A stretch of 64,000 bases of DNA. Source: Metallyticus violacea. Its lineage: Eukaryota > Arthropoda > Insecta > Mantodea > Metallyticidae. Where the stretch lies: positions 64,380,001 through 64,444,000 of the forward strand of contig CM060842.1 of NCBI GenBank assembly GCA_030762175.1, in the 5' to 3' direction. How positions within the stretch are numbered: the stretch's first letter is position 1; each line of letters starts with the position of its first letter. The notes under the pieces were generated by a model. It was not told where the DNA came from, made no database searches, and was given only the letters and a program-made list of their open reading frames with translations. Of the stretch, positions 46,150 to 57,896 are shown one piece after another. Both the position numbers and the translations under genes were made by a program.

Positions 46150-46690
46150 TGTTCCTCTATCTCCTTCCCGGTTGACTGCCTCTTCCGATTCTGGGCTTTC
46201 TCACTTTGTTTAAAAAACACGCCCCTCCTCCTTCCTATCTGCCAGCAAAGTCCAGCACTACCATTGCCCTCTCTCGGTTAACAAACGGTAGATGTCTCTT
46301 TCTCCATTCTTCCGTCCTCTTGCAGCACGCTAGAATATGTTCCCAAGATTCTTTCTCCTCACATATAGGGCAGATTATCGTACCCTCGCCACGCGCCTAA
46401 CTTAAACCAAGCGAGCCCCTGATTGCAGAGTTTGGCCCCTGTTTGAATGTAACGCTCCATCCCCCTTCCTATTTTCAGCTCCGATTGTATTTCAAGTGAA
46501 ATTTTCTTCCACACTCCGAAACAATCAGCTGCCTATTAATGTCCCTCAAGCGTTTCTTAATTATCCTCCAAACCCTGTTTCCCACTCTGCAATTTAAATG
46601 CTACCTATTCCTATTAATTTTTCAGTCTCCTTCTTAATTTTGAAACCTAGGTCTTATTTCTGAGCTGCTCCTGGTATCAGAACGCCTAAT
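46150..46690 (-). pseudogene. LINE ORF2 C-terminal fragment
   Basis: On the minus strand a linker (RLRDINRQLIVSE), then ELKIGRGMERYIQTGAK and GLAWFKLGAWRG, leads through a frame change into GEGTIICPICEEKESWEHIL followed by ACC. The C-x2-C ... H-x4-C pattern before TEEWRKRHLPF matches the zinc-finger region at the end of R1/I-type ORF2 proteins. A stop follows DFAGR. At least two frameshifts lie upstream. No RT palm is present, so it is 5'-truncated. Confidence 0.75.
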
Positions 46691-47789
46691 TAGAAATGCG
46701 ATTACTGCTAGTGCAAGAGGAATAATAAACCGAAACTCTCCCAGGCCCATTATTAGAAACGAATATAATAAACTTCAAACTAAACACAAACAGAAGTAGT
46801 TGAAGTATTTGGGCATTCAGACACACATCTCACTGCATCTGTAAGTGTCGGATACCTGGATTTCTTGACAGATCGGAACAAATGAAACTCTCAAGGGAAC
46901 ATCATGTACAGGTTGTTTATTGTCATTATGAAATCACATGCTTGCTAAGACCTTCACTCTTGTCTTCCCAAACATATCTCAACATACACAATGAATTTCA
47001 TTTGGCCGGGAGGTCTTTGTTGTCAAAAATTTAATAATAACGCGCTAATGAACTTTTAATTGATTAGAAATCGCCACTGTATTTACCTAACACGCGCAGA
47101 CTAATGATATAAACCAATCTTACCTTCTACCGGAAATGATGTAGTTGATGATATAGTTACCTCTTTCTCCACCCCTACTATTGCTGTTGGTACGCGTAAC
47201 TGAGCAAGTAATTGTGATGGTATATGTTGCTGTTGGTCGCATGAATTGCATTCAGACATGGAACTAGGTCACCAGGAACTATCTCTTTAAATAGCCGTTT
47301 GACAATATGAGGGAACTCTGTACTGGCATACGAATCATGTTCTTTGCATATTTTATCTACGATTAGACACACGTTTCTTTCACTAATCAAACAACTGGTT
47401 GAGCAGGGTGATACTCGAGGTCAACATAGCAGTTAAGTTAACCTCTCATTCCGACTCATGTGGCCTGGCTAGTCTTGAACAATGGCTCATCTTCCAATGC
47501 AGCCGCCGCCGTGTGGTCATCAGATAATTGGATGATCCGATATGACCTAAAAGTCTAGAACTAAGTATACTTTTTCCTCGAGTTTTGAGCGGTATAAAAA
47601 GAGCAACGAGATCTCTTTCCCCAGCCTTAATTTCATAACTTAGAGAGTTGAAACTGATCATTTATTTGTTATAGACATTTTGGCTTAAATAGTTTACATA
47701 CTTTCACTCTGTTGGAGTAAATACTTACGGTGCCTTCTAGATAATTAAAATACCGAAGAAGCAAAAGCTGGACTTTAGAATTCCAGTAT
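46691..47789. other. Unassigned stretch
   Basis: Two minus-strand frames of about 70 codons (47178-47390 and 47446-47661) have balanced composition, but neither has a domain I recognise. They are separated by about 55 bp in different contexts and could be exon-like or chance. Confidence 0.3.
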
Positions 47790-47941
47790 ATGGCATGGAG
47801 AGGAATTCCGGCAGCGCTAACTACCACAACCGCAAGCGATATCATGGCAGCAACTATACCGGCGCGTGGGTGTTGTTAGCATAATGAACTTTACCCACAT
47901 TTACTTCACTACAGCTTTGCATAGAGCTGTACTGTATTGCA

Positions 47942-47980
<39 letters not shown>
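47790..47980 (+). mobile_element. Possible retroposed sequence with a 38-nt poly(A)
   Basis: A GC-richer 150-bp segment (ggaattccggcagcgctaac, ctataccggcgcgtgggtg) ends in gtactgtattgcac directly followed by 38 uninterrupted A's (47943-47980). That is the arrangement expected of a retroposed RNA. I found no clear flanking duplication and cannot name the source RNA. A simple homopolymer expansion is the alternative. Confidence 0.35.
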
Positions 47981-47982
<2 letters not shown>

Positions 47983-48257
47983 TATACACTGTCTTCAGCA
48001 AAATGCTTTACACTTTAAGTTTGTTAAACATTAAACACGATGTTTAAATGAAATGCTTTATAAAAGCAAAATACTTTGGTTAAAAACAATTATTCATTTT
48101 AATGAAATAGCATAATGTTTAAACATCTGATGACTTTTTTCAAAAGCAAACTTGGTGCAATACTTTCAATGCCGTGATTAGCTGATTTTTCTGTTCTTGG
48201 ATGTTTTTAAGAAATGTTTTGCAGTAAAATTTGTGTTCAGTGAAGGACAAAATTATA
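47981..48257. other. Unassigned stretch
   Basis: AT-rich, nothing recognised. Confidence 0.6.
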
Positions 48258-48345
48258 CAGGATGTTTAAAAACTCCTATTAAAACTCTTTGGGCTGGTAC
48301 CGAGTGGATAACATTTTAATAGGAATCGTGCCCAAAACCGTCCCC
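48258..48345. mobile_element. Possible DNA-transposon end
   Basis: atacaggatgtttaaaaact resembles the 'tacagggtgt' ends of arthropod DNA transposons, including the cctgtata end at 8131. It is followed by a perfect 11-bp inverted repeat, tcctattaaaa (48274-48284) and ttttaatagga (48314-48324). No second terminus or transposase was found. The 96-codon frame at 48289-48579 starts inside it and is unrecognised. Confidence 0.35.
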
Positions 48346-49199
48346 TCTCCTGCTGCTAGTAAAGCAAACCAAATTAGATGTTTAATTATTTCACTTTATC
48401 TGCGTCATAGTTTACTCGTGTGGTATGCAACCGGCATTTACGGGAGTCGAGGTGCTGTACGTCATACTACAATGATCATCTTATATCCTCTATCCTATCT
48501 TTCCACTATTTCCTGCTTTAACGGTGAAACATTTGCCATTGCTTCTCAGATAACACGCTTGATAAGTACGTCTATATAACGTTAATGTAGTGGAGAAGCT
48601 GCTGGTTTTTCGCATTTTAGCCAGAGATCATCAATGATAAAGGTATCTTCACTGTTAAATGGGATACTCCAAAAGGGTGCTACGCCTGTAACTGTGAAGA
48701 GGATCCAAACGAATACACAGATTTTCTCATGTAAGAGGCTTTCGTGTTACATACACAGGATTGGTATTCCAGTACCTGATATTTTACGCCTAATCATAAC
48801 CAGGTAAATTGAAACGTGCTTCTCAGTAAAGAATATTAAATATGGATAAATTACTCTGTAATCATTAACGTTCCCTGATATTCAATAACAGAAAATTATC
48901 AGGATAACAAGATATCCTGCCTGCAATTCGTGGAAAGCAGTGATCTCGTATGCTTTCAAATTTAAAATAACACAATTACTCCAATCAGAAGGTAGGTAAT
49001 TATTATCATTATAATTATAATTGCAATTGCAAGAACTTGAATCAACTGCACGGATATTATATGTGCCTTGCCGGGAGTTATCACTCTGACTGTCGACCCG
49101 CCAGTTGCCATGAAACGGCGACAAAATAATAAAAGACCCGGTGTAAAACAAACCTGTTAAATACCTATCTAGTGCTGAAGGAGTTGTGTTCTCAGACAT
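48346..49199. other. Unassigned stretch
   Basis: A 105-codon minus frame (48882-49199) contains a poly-Asn/Tyr low-complexity stretch. I see no domain. Confidence 0.4.
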
Positions 49200-49640
49200 T
49201 CCAGAAAATCCTCACTCCTTTCCTTTCATAGCTAGTGAGATACAAAATATAACACCAGCGATTTGGGCTGCAGGGGTGGAAAGAGGACTCAGAGGAATTG
49301 GCCTGGGTTCACTATAGCAACGAGGGAATGAAAATAATAAAATGCATGGAAGAAGCTTAAAACAAGGCTAGAAGATATCAGCCGGCAGGAAAGCAGGGCA
49401 TAATGTAATATGAAATGAAATTAATCAGGTGTAAAGAGGTACATGTGCTCGTTTTAAGGGGAAAGGAAGGTCAGAAATGGCCTGGTTTTAACTGGAAGGT
49501 TGGAAAGCTCAAAAACTAATTAAAGTTCTGGTAGGAGAAGGGACGAGGAATGGGTACATATTCTGGCCGAATGTATCCACTGGGAACACATGAGAAAAAC
49601 GCCTTTTTCAATTTTTAAAGGTAATTAGAGATCGATTGGC
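49200..49640 (+). pseudogene. Probable LINE ORF2 C-terminal fragment
   Basis: The translation EMAWF-stop-LEGWK followed by GRDEEWVHILAECIHWEHMR (49530-49600, after a frame change) resembles the 'AWFKLGAWRG ... ESWEHILACC' pattern of the fragment at 46150-46690. The first Cys pair of the finger is not readable. This looks like a more worn copy of a related element in the opposite orientation. Confidence 0.5.
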
Positions 49641-49965
49641 ATGTTAGGATCTCTTTGTGGATCACACTAACTGGTTGAATATGGGCATTTTTCTAACCAA
49701 AGTGCTTGAAGTTAAAACAATTAGTTTTTTGGTTAGAACGCAATAACTATCGCAATTGTAAATAATATGTAAGTTGCTTTCGCTCATATATCTCTAAATA
49801 TCGTTCTTCCCATTTTAAATATTTTGTTATATAATATTATTGCTACATATTTTTATTATTTTTCCTATTTCTAATTATTTATCTTACTTAAACATGTACG
49901 GTCGACGACCCATGCATAAAACAATTTGTAATATGTATGTAGAATTTTGCAGTAATAAAGATACA
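49641..49965. other. Unassigned stretch
   Basis: AT-rich, nothing recognised. Confidence 0.6.
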
Positions 49966-49966
49966 C

Positions 49967-50023
<57 letters not shown>

Positions 50024-50024
50024 T

Positions 50025-50072
<48 letters not shown>

Positions 50073-50454
50073 TATTACTACTACTACTTCTACTTCTACT
50101 ATTACTACTACTACTATTACTACCACTACTACAACTACTACTACTACTACTACTATACTACTACTATTACTACTACTACTATTACTATTACTATTACTAC
50201 TACTACTACTATTGCTATTACTACTACTACAACTACTACTATTACTACTACTACTATTACTACTACTACACTATTACTACTACTACAACTGCTACTACTA
50301 CTATTACTATTACTATTACTACTACTACTACTATTACTATTACTACTACTACTACTACTATTACTATTACTACTACAACTACTACTACTACTACTACTAT
50401 TACTACTACTACTATTACTACTAATACTACTACTACTATTATTACTACTACTAT

Positions 50455-50493
<39 letters not shown>

Positions 50494-50505
50494 CATCACT
50501 ACTTA
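49966..50505. repeat. Very long (ACT)n microsatellite, ~540 bp
   Basis: ACT units with scattered ATT, TCT, ACA and GCT variants fill the interval, with two phase shifts (near 50156 and 50270). Every frame crossing it is open on both strands, producing polythreonine, polyleucine, polytyrosine, polyvaline or polyserine translations of up to 194 codons. None of these is a gene. Confidence 0.98.
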
Positions 50506-53500
50506 GTTTGTGAGGCCTAAGGTACACAGCTTTTCATTAACCTATCAATTGTATATTTTATTTACAGCTCTTTTCAATTAATATTAAATTCTAAATTCAA
50601 ACTCCTAAACTGCTGGTAATTGCAGTTATTCTCTCAATTGCTGTACATTTAAGGTGAATAACAACATAAAACATGCAAAAATAAGTAAATAAATAAAATA
50701 TTGTCCTCAAGAGTGAGTAGTACATGTTTTGACTCTTTAACTGCAGACGTGTGTAAAATACTTAGTTCATTCTTAACATTTTAATTTTTTAAGAGGTTGA
50801 TTAAATTGCTTCCGCAAGGAAGAGCGCTTTGCTGTAACTCCCATTGAGATTAATTTGCTTGGCTCTTTTCTTAGAAGAAGCAAGAAGCCTTCTCGATTCG
50901 GTAATGACATTTAGCTAGTAACATGGGAACTCAGTACCAGCTGTTATTGGCATCTTAAAAACCCTCTCTTTCCTGGCGCCTTCGTTATGTAGCTAAGACA
51001 AGTACTGAACGATAAAGAGGAGGAGAATGTTCAAGAAGACAAGACACTAAGAACTAAAAGCTTGCTCTTCCCTATATACATTCGCATCCACTAATTATCC
51101 AATTATGCAGGATCGACAGCTTTTGCACCATCCCGCCCAGGGAAGCCAAGACTACGTGCAGCACTCGACTTGAGCTGTGGCTTTCGAAACAGACAGAGAA
51201 ACTGGATAAACCTCCAGTGTAAAGTTCATTATCATCACTAGTAATCGTGAAGTTAAGAAATATCTATTCTCTAAAGATAGTTCGCTGTAGTAACCATTTA
51301 TAACCTATTTTAATAACAGATGTGTTTACCATCTAGTTAATATGGAAACACGTTTCACAAGAGAAAACCAAAACAGCTAACCGCTCTGGAAATAATTTAC
51401 ATACGAAGTACATTTTAATCTGCGAAATTATGAGTGTAAAATATCTAAAGTAAGTAATAATATTTTGAATGCAATTTAAAAACATTGAGAATGATTAAAA
51501 TATAGCGAGTGAATGAATGAATGGGTGTATTTATTCAAATTAATATAATTGAATGGCAATATCTCTGCAACCTTCGCACGGTACATGCCTTTATAATGCA
51601 CAAAATTATATTTCTTAAATAATTATTACATCCATTAATTAAAATAATTACAAAATAAAAAAAAACCCATATCAGCATACTAAAATTCCAGAGGATGGAG
51701 CCGCTCCACAGTCAATAAAGTAAGTTACACTTACACCTATATACATACACAAAATGTCGCTGTAAACTACAGAGCACGAAAAGGGTGTATTGGCTGTTTA
51801 ATCAGATGGATAGACATAGCTGCATTTTAAATTGCGATGCCGAAATTCAGGTATCGGGTTGCAATCTTTTACAGTAAGACATTAAAGTTATTTTCCTACA
51901 AAATTAAACGCATAGCAAACTTTTCTTTATCTTATTCAGTACATAGATACCTATATTTCTTTACCAAGTTTTTTTTTTTTTTTTCCTCTTCAAAATGACG
52001 TGCGGTAGTCATTTTACATCGTTTGGACATCGATTCACGTAAGTGACGCTGCAAGTTCTGGAAAGGTTATTATTTTAACGGTTAGAAATGTTATTTTCTG
52101 AGAAAAAGGAACTTTTATGTTTCACAATGCCTCAAAGTAAATACCACTAGTGTGAAGTGGCATATTACCTGGCTGGTCATTCTGTCATGCACGAAGCATA
52201 ATTTGCATGTATAAGAAAGTTCTCTCCTCTAGTGGTCATGAGCCATGAATGCTCGATTGAGGTTAGTGAAACGTGATCAACTTTAACCGCGGTGAAATTG
52301 GGTTATGATGCATCGTAGTTAATTCTCGTTCAACGAATTGCCATCAACTGACAGGTGCTAGGATGCTGCATGATCGCAACTCTAGGAAGTAAAGAACCTA
52401 ACTCTATAGCTAAAGGGGTTGTAGTGCAATTACAATCTCCTTGTTTATTTCGCTTTGTTTTTGTTTTGTGTTTGGTTACCATGTGTAGGCAAATGAAAAT
52501 AGAACACAAGAGGTCTCCAAAATTTTCTTTACATGAGATAGACATTCTGTTGCAACTATCTATCTCATAGTCCAATTAACTGGAAAATAAAAAGACTGAT
52601 TCATGTTCTTTAAAGGAAAAGGAGGCTGGAATGATTTAGTCATGCATTTCAACATTACAAAAAATTTTCATCAGGAATGTTTAAAGCCTTCTTGGTTTTT
52701 CCCTACATTTATGCCCATTAGTTAATGCGAGTCTTCATGGGTCCATAAAGTGATTTCCCAAAAGTCAGTATAAGCTTCGTGTTGCAAGAGGGGACATCCT
52801 CAGACCACCAAACAGCGGTTCTTATGTTCATGTAGAGATTGCAAACGTTTTGATCGACGTAGTCTCAGTTTCATATCGCTTAATGATATATAATGATCAA
52901 TTTTCAGTTAATCATTTTTCTACAGGTTTTAAGGTGGACATGACTAGAGCCCTACGTCTGACGAGTGGGAAGATGCCTTCACTGTGGCTTGAACTGTTTT
53001 GATTCAGCGTAGGTTTTGTGTATGACGAACATTTTACGTGTATCCAAAAAAGGCAGGACTCTGCTCATAATAACTTTTGAGCAACGATTTCTGCATTTTC
53101 CCACGTTCTAACAATTTTGGTCGAAAGTTTTGTGTGCCAGATCCTGTTTGTTCATATCTTGGATCCACTAACGTCGTAACACAAACATACTTTCCTCTGT
53201 GGTTAATTTGCCATTCATTTTACAGAATAAATTTAAGGAACAGACGCTTTTATTGATAACAAAATCGACAATAGTAATCAAACGTCGCAAAACAAATATG
53301 GCACAACAAAATATCGCACCATGGTTGCCAACCATGAAAACTTTTTTTTTTCAGGTAATTACAACTGCATATATGTTTATGAGTGCACACGCATAAAATC
53401 TGGGAGGGGAAAATTTGGGGAACTTATATTCATCCTGTACATTGTCAAATTGTTTCAAATTCTTCAATCTCTTACGGTATGTTTATAGTTAATGTAGGCT

Positions 53501-55739
53501 ACATTTCATTTACAAGGAAAATTAGCAAAACAAATGAAACATTAATTATTACGATTATGCATTAAAGCAGCAGAATGTTCCAAATTTATTTAATTTGTTT
53601 TGTTATAGTTATATCACTAGCCACATAATAAAGTTATGAACGTTACAATAACTTAAGCTAATATAAGAAAACTAGAAATGTATAGTAAATTGTGCATTAA
53701 AAAAAATATATATATATAATATAGTAATAAATAGTAATATATAGTAAATATATATATAGTAAAATGGCTACCAAATAATTTCATTTTTAAATGTGTTAAC
53801 AGTCCACGGTCTGCGCCTCTTGGGATAAATTATTACACGTTAGTATCTTCTTGTCCTCGTGAGTTTCTTCTACAATTCATTTCTTATTCTGAATCTAATA
53901 GGTAGATAATTATATCTCGCAGAATAGTGTAACATTCAGATGTAATGTAATACTGGGACAATTTTAATTTCATTTTGGGGAGCATATACTTTTATAATGG
54001 AGTTTTTTTTTTGTTTGTTTTTAAATAAGGCTTAAAGTGGTCATCAAATTAAGAGAATTATAAATTCGCAGTTTTTTCAAAATTAGCACCTTATTTATTT
54101 TACTTCTGCTACACCAACTATGAATTGCATGTTTCATAATATTGTAAAATGCTTTATAAACACATTTTATAAACTGTTTCATCACCAAAATTTTCCTAAT
54201 TGTCAGCAATCTGATAAAGGGATACAAAAAGATATAATATGGCCATCCGGCGATAGGTTATAGTCTAAAATAATAATATGTTTTATTATAATTTTATTTA
54301 AGTCTTGATTTAAAGGCCTCGTTCAATTAATCAATAATGTCTTGTTTTGATTTATCATAATTTCTGTTTTATCAATTAATGCGTCATATAGCACTTTTTA
54401 CAAATAAAAGTATTTTACATCCAACACTTAAAGAGGAATGATTAATCATAACTAAAATCAGCATTATGGAATAGCGCAATTAGTGTTCTTATATTCTTTA
54501 CTCATAAGTCGCCATTTCATTGACCTCTAGATAAGATTGTCAAAGAATTGGCAGCTTTTATTAGGTACATTCGCTTTGTATATTCATTGGCAATAAACTC
54601 TTGTACCATCATCAAAAGAGAGCGCGTACCACTTTATAAAATATTATATTGCGTGGTATTAACACAACGGACTGTAATAAACAAGGCCCGGAAGTTTAGT
54701 CAATAAAGTTAGCGATGAACGAGTTACGCGAAGCTCTCTGGTAAACATGGAAGAAGAGGGTTCAATGTCTACTTAGCTATCTGAAAATTACTGACTCAAT
54801 GCAAAAGTAGCCTTAACTTCTTTTCAAAATCTCAAACCAATGTAATAAAGTGCACTCTGTGTGATACCCACTTGTATAATCATTTCTTTATACCTTGTTA
54901 TGTTTGGGCACAAATGAACATATAGCACTTATCCTTGTGCTGTTTTAGGATTTATTATATTAAGTTATTATGCATTTTGCAATGAACTATAGTCTACATT
55001 TTTAAATGTGCAAATGAAAAAGTTCGTCTGTTTTCAGAAAAACAAGATTTTGCTAAGAAAAAACTTTTTCGATATCACATGACGTCGCAGAGAAAACTTA
55101 AACAATGGAGCATTGTTAGTGTGTCTTCCTTGATAGCCACAAAAGAAAAATTGACTGCTCAAATAATCACAAATTGGTTTACTGCTTCTTGTATTTCTGA
55201 AACTGATAAAATCTTTTACCTGGGCCGAGTATTGCAATGACTGCCTGCATTAGACGGCATCTGCAGTCATCTACAGAACAGACATTCTTTTTCTGTCTCC
55301 TATAATATTTTCATAACAAGTATGCTTTACGTAATGTTGATTCAGAGAACTTATTTTTGGAATTTTTCACAAAATTGTTTAAATTTTTATTTTAGAGTTT
55401 CCGGAAAGAGAGGTCAGCAGAAAGAGGATATTACAAAGTGTTTATCTGAATTAGTTTTCTGGGTTTTTCCTTGTGTTTCTTAATTGCACAGTGTTGTTTT
55501 ACATATTTATGACAGTCATCCTATATCGCTATTTGACATGACATGTTCTTTCAATCAGAGCAAAAATACCCACTAGCATATTCTGATAAAATGAAATATA
55601 TTATTATTTCTTTTGAATGTCATCTATTGTACAGATTTACGTTATTGTTGCAGTAAATCAACTCATACTAAATTAGCAGACCAATGAGCCTATTGCGTGC
55701 ATGCAATACCTGAAATGTATATTACGGCACTGTGCTTCC
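50506..55739. other. Unassigned AT-rich stretch of 5.2 kb
   Basis: No transposon, SINE or coding motif was recognised on either strand. Short frames (81 codons minus at 52330-52575 and 71 plus over the same bases) overlap each other and look like chance. T runs lie at 51969-51984 and 53343-53351. Confidence 0.5.
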
Positions 55740-55975
55740 ATGAACAGCTAAGGTTAGGAGGAAATAAGACACAGGTATCCAAATTAAGAAATTGCCTGGA
55801 ATCGATAGGATTGGATTCCGTTTGGAGAGCGAGTAGAGGGAATAGAAAGAGTGTATGGAGGAAGGTTAAGAATCACTTGAGGGATATGGAGTGCGCAATG
55901 CAGGATTTTTTAAAAAAAAAAACAGGGGCTCACTTGGTTTAGACTAGAAATATGGATGATGATTAAGGTCACCGA
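55740..55975 (+). pseudogene. Possible LINE ORF2 linker fragment
   Basis: LRLGGNKTQVSKLRNCLESI, then DSVWRASRGNRKSVWRKVK and NHLRDMECAM, ending in an A-rich run (55909-55921). The basic, Trp-containing linker with 'LRDxxxxx' resembles the segment before the zinc finger in the fragment at 46.5 kb (RLRDINRQL). It is too short to be certain. The frame stays open for 81 codons. Confidence 0.4.
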
Positions 55976-56516
55976 CAAAAATTGGTGGATATTTTTTCCC
56001 ATTAGTGCGGAGGGGAAGTCATGGAAACCTATGCTTGCCGAATGTAAAGGAACGAAAGACTGGAGGGAAAAGTATCTACCACGAACCTTTGCCGGATAGA
56101 ACAGAGGTGCTGAACTCTGCTGACAGACAAGGAATAGCAGAATGGGTTTGATAAATTTCTGATGAAAGCGGCATGCTCCGATCCTAGAAAGCTGGTAACG
56201 GGGGAAAAGAAATAATGGAAACAAATTGTGCCTGTGGCGTTCTTACTGTTAATGTCTCACATTTTTAGTTTCAGTTCAAATTTAAATATATTACATTTTT
56301 ATTTAAATATTAAATGTATATGTTTATTTTAGAATTATTATGGGATATGTATAATATCTTATATTAAATCAAACATATTTCGTTGTATAAAAGCAAGTAT
56401 AATCTAATCGGCTCGTGCTTTCGTTGAAGTTTCGTATTTTAATGGTGCCATTGGAATAAAAACATTTCTATTACCACTTCCCACCATAACCACCACCACC
56501 AGCAACATCACTTGTT
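55976..56516. other. Unassigned stretch
   Basis: Nothing certain. A 104-codon minus frame (55910-56224) overlaps the previous item and is not recognisable. An (acc)n-like run lies near 56490. Confidence 0.45.
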
Positions 56517-56922
56517 GATTTGGTTTATTGATAGACGCTCTGTAACATCTCAGGTCATCAGCGTCTAATTCAATTCAGGGCATGAAGCGGCCGATAAATT
56601 TTGCTTAGAAGCCTCTTCTTTCAGGATGCAGGTTCTTTTACTGCCATAAATCTACATTGAATGAAATCACAAAATCCCTACATCTGAACACACATATAGA
56701 AATCGTCTTTTTCATTTCTTCTTTTGAACCTTTTTCCATAGAATCCTCGCAGTGTATATTTGTTAATTCGATATGGCAGGGTTTTTTCTGGTGATTTATT
56801 GCGGACCCATGGATTTACTTCTCTTTGAAGAAGCCTTAATTATGAATTTTACGCTCTAAAATATTTCGAACTGACCAGATCTTGGGTTTACGAGGTTACC
56901 ACTAGACCGCCAATACCGATAG
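56517..56922 (-). mobile_element. SINE family B, minus-strand copy split by ~140 bp and lacking its B box
   Basis: The tail (tttattgatagacgctctgt) to the middle (ctgccataaatctacattga) occupies 56517-56657. The family sequence resumes at about 56800 (ttgcggacccatggatttac) and runs to the head at 56922 (ttaccactagaccgccaata). 56658-56799 is foreign sequence of unknown origin. At the B box the bases corresponding to ggttcgaacccgcg are deleted, so transcription by RNA polymerase III is unlikely. Confidence 0.85.
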
Positions 56923-56994
56923 CAACATTACGACCACCATCATTATAACTACCAATATTACCACAATTGCTATTACAACCACTACCATCACCTA

Positions 56995-57035
56995 TACTGT
57001 TACTAGCACTATTACTACCACTACTGCTACTACTA

Positions 57036-57096
<61 letters not shown>

Positions 57097-57115
57097 CACT
57101 ACTGCTACTACTACC

Positions 57116-57150
<35 letters not shown>

Positions 57151-57164
57151 CACTACTGCTACTA

Positions 57165-57198
<34 letters not shown>

Positions 57199-57230
57199 CA
57201 CTACTGCTACTACTACCACTACTGCTACTA

Positions 57231-57267
<37 letters not shown>

Positions 57268-57275
57268 CACTACTG

Positions 57276-57312
<37 letters not shown>

Positions 57313-57552
57313 CACTACTACTACTACTACTACTGCTACTACTACTACTACTACTATTACTACTACTGCTACTATTACTACTACTATTACTACTACTATT
57401 ACTACTACTACCACTACTGCTACTACTACCACTACTACCACTACTGCTACTACTACCACTACTACCACTACTGCTACTACTACCACTACTACTACTACTA
57501 CTATTACTACTACTATTACTACTACTACCACTACTACTACTACTACTACTAT

Positions 57553-57590
<38 letters not shown>

Positions 57591-57640
57591 ACATACCTCT
57601 ACTACTACTACTAACACTACTACCACCACCACTACTCATT
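56995..57640. repeat. Very long (ACT)n microsatellite with regular ACC and GCT variants, ~640 bp
   Basis: ACT units with recurring 'accactactgctactact' blocks of about 18-24 bp give a higher-order pattern. The array is open in all frames crossing it, up to 225 codons of polyvaline or polyleucine, which are not genes. The flanking sequence degrades into caccatcatt-like words on both sides. SINE B copies of opposite orientation lie about 75 bp to the left and 85 bp to the right. Confidence 0.97.
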
Positions 57641-57724
57641 GCTACTAATATCACCATTACTAATACCATTAATACTATCTATCATTACTTCCATTGCCAC
57701 CACTACTACTATCACCCTATCACC

Positions 57725-57896
57725 ATTCGGAAGGGAAGTAAAGCCGTAGGTCCCGTGTCGTAGATTTGCGGCATGTAAAAGAACCTCAAGCCTGAAAGAA
57801 GAGGCCTCTGAACAAAATTTACCGGCCGTTTCACGTCCTTAATTTAATGGGACGCTGATGACCTGAGATGTTAAAGAGCGTTCAAAATAAACCAAA
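57725..57896 (+). mobile_element. SINE family B, 5'-truncated copy
   Basis: It begins abruptly inside the cttccttcggaag foldback (cattcggaagggaagtaaag) and runs to the tail gggacgctgatgacctgaga and agcgttcaaaataaacc. The tRNA head is missing. Confidence 0.92.

Noticed and set aside
49840..50527. Open frames of 80-194 codons across the first ACT array
   Set aside because: They are translations of a trinucleotide repeat, open in all phases on both strands.
56967..57669. Open frames of 215 and 225 codons across the second ACT array
   Set aside because: Poly-Leu and poly-Val artefacts of the microsatellite.
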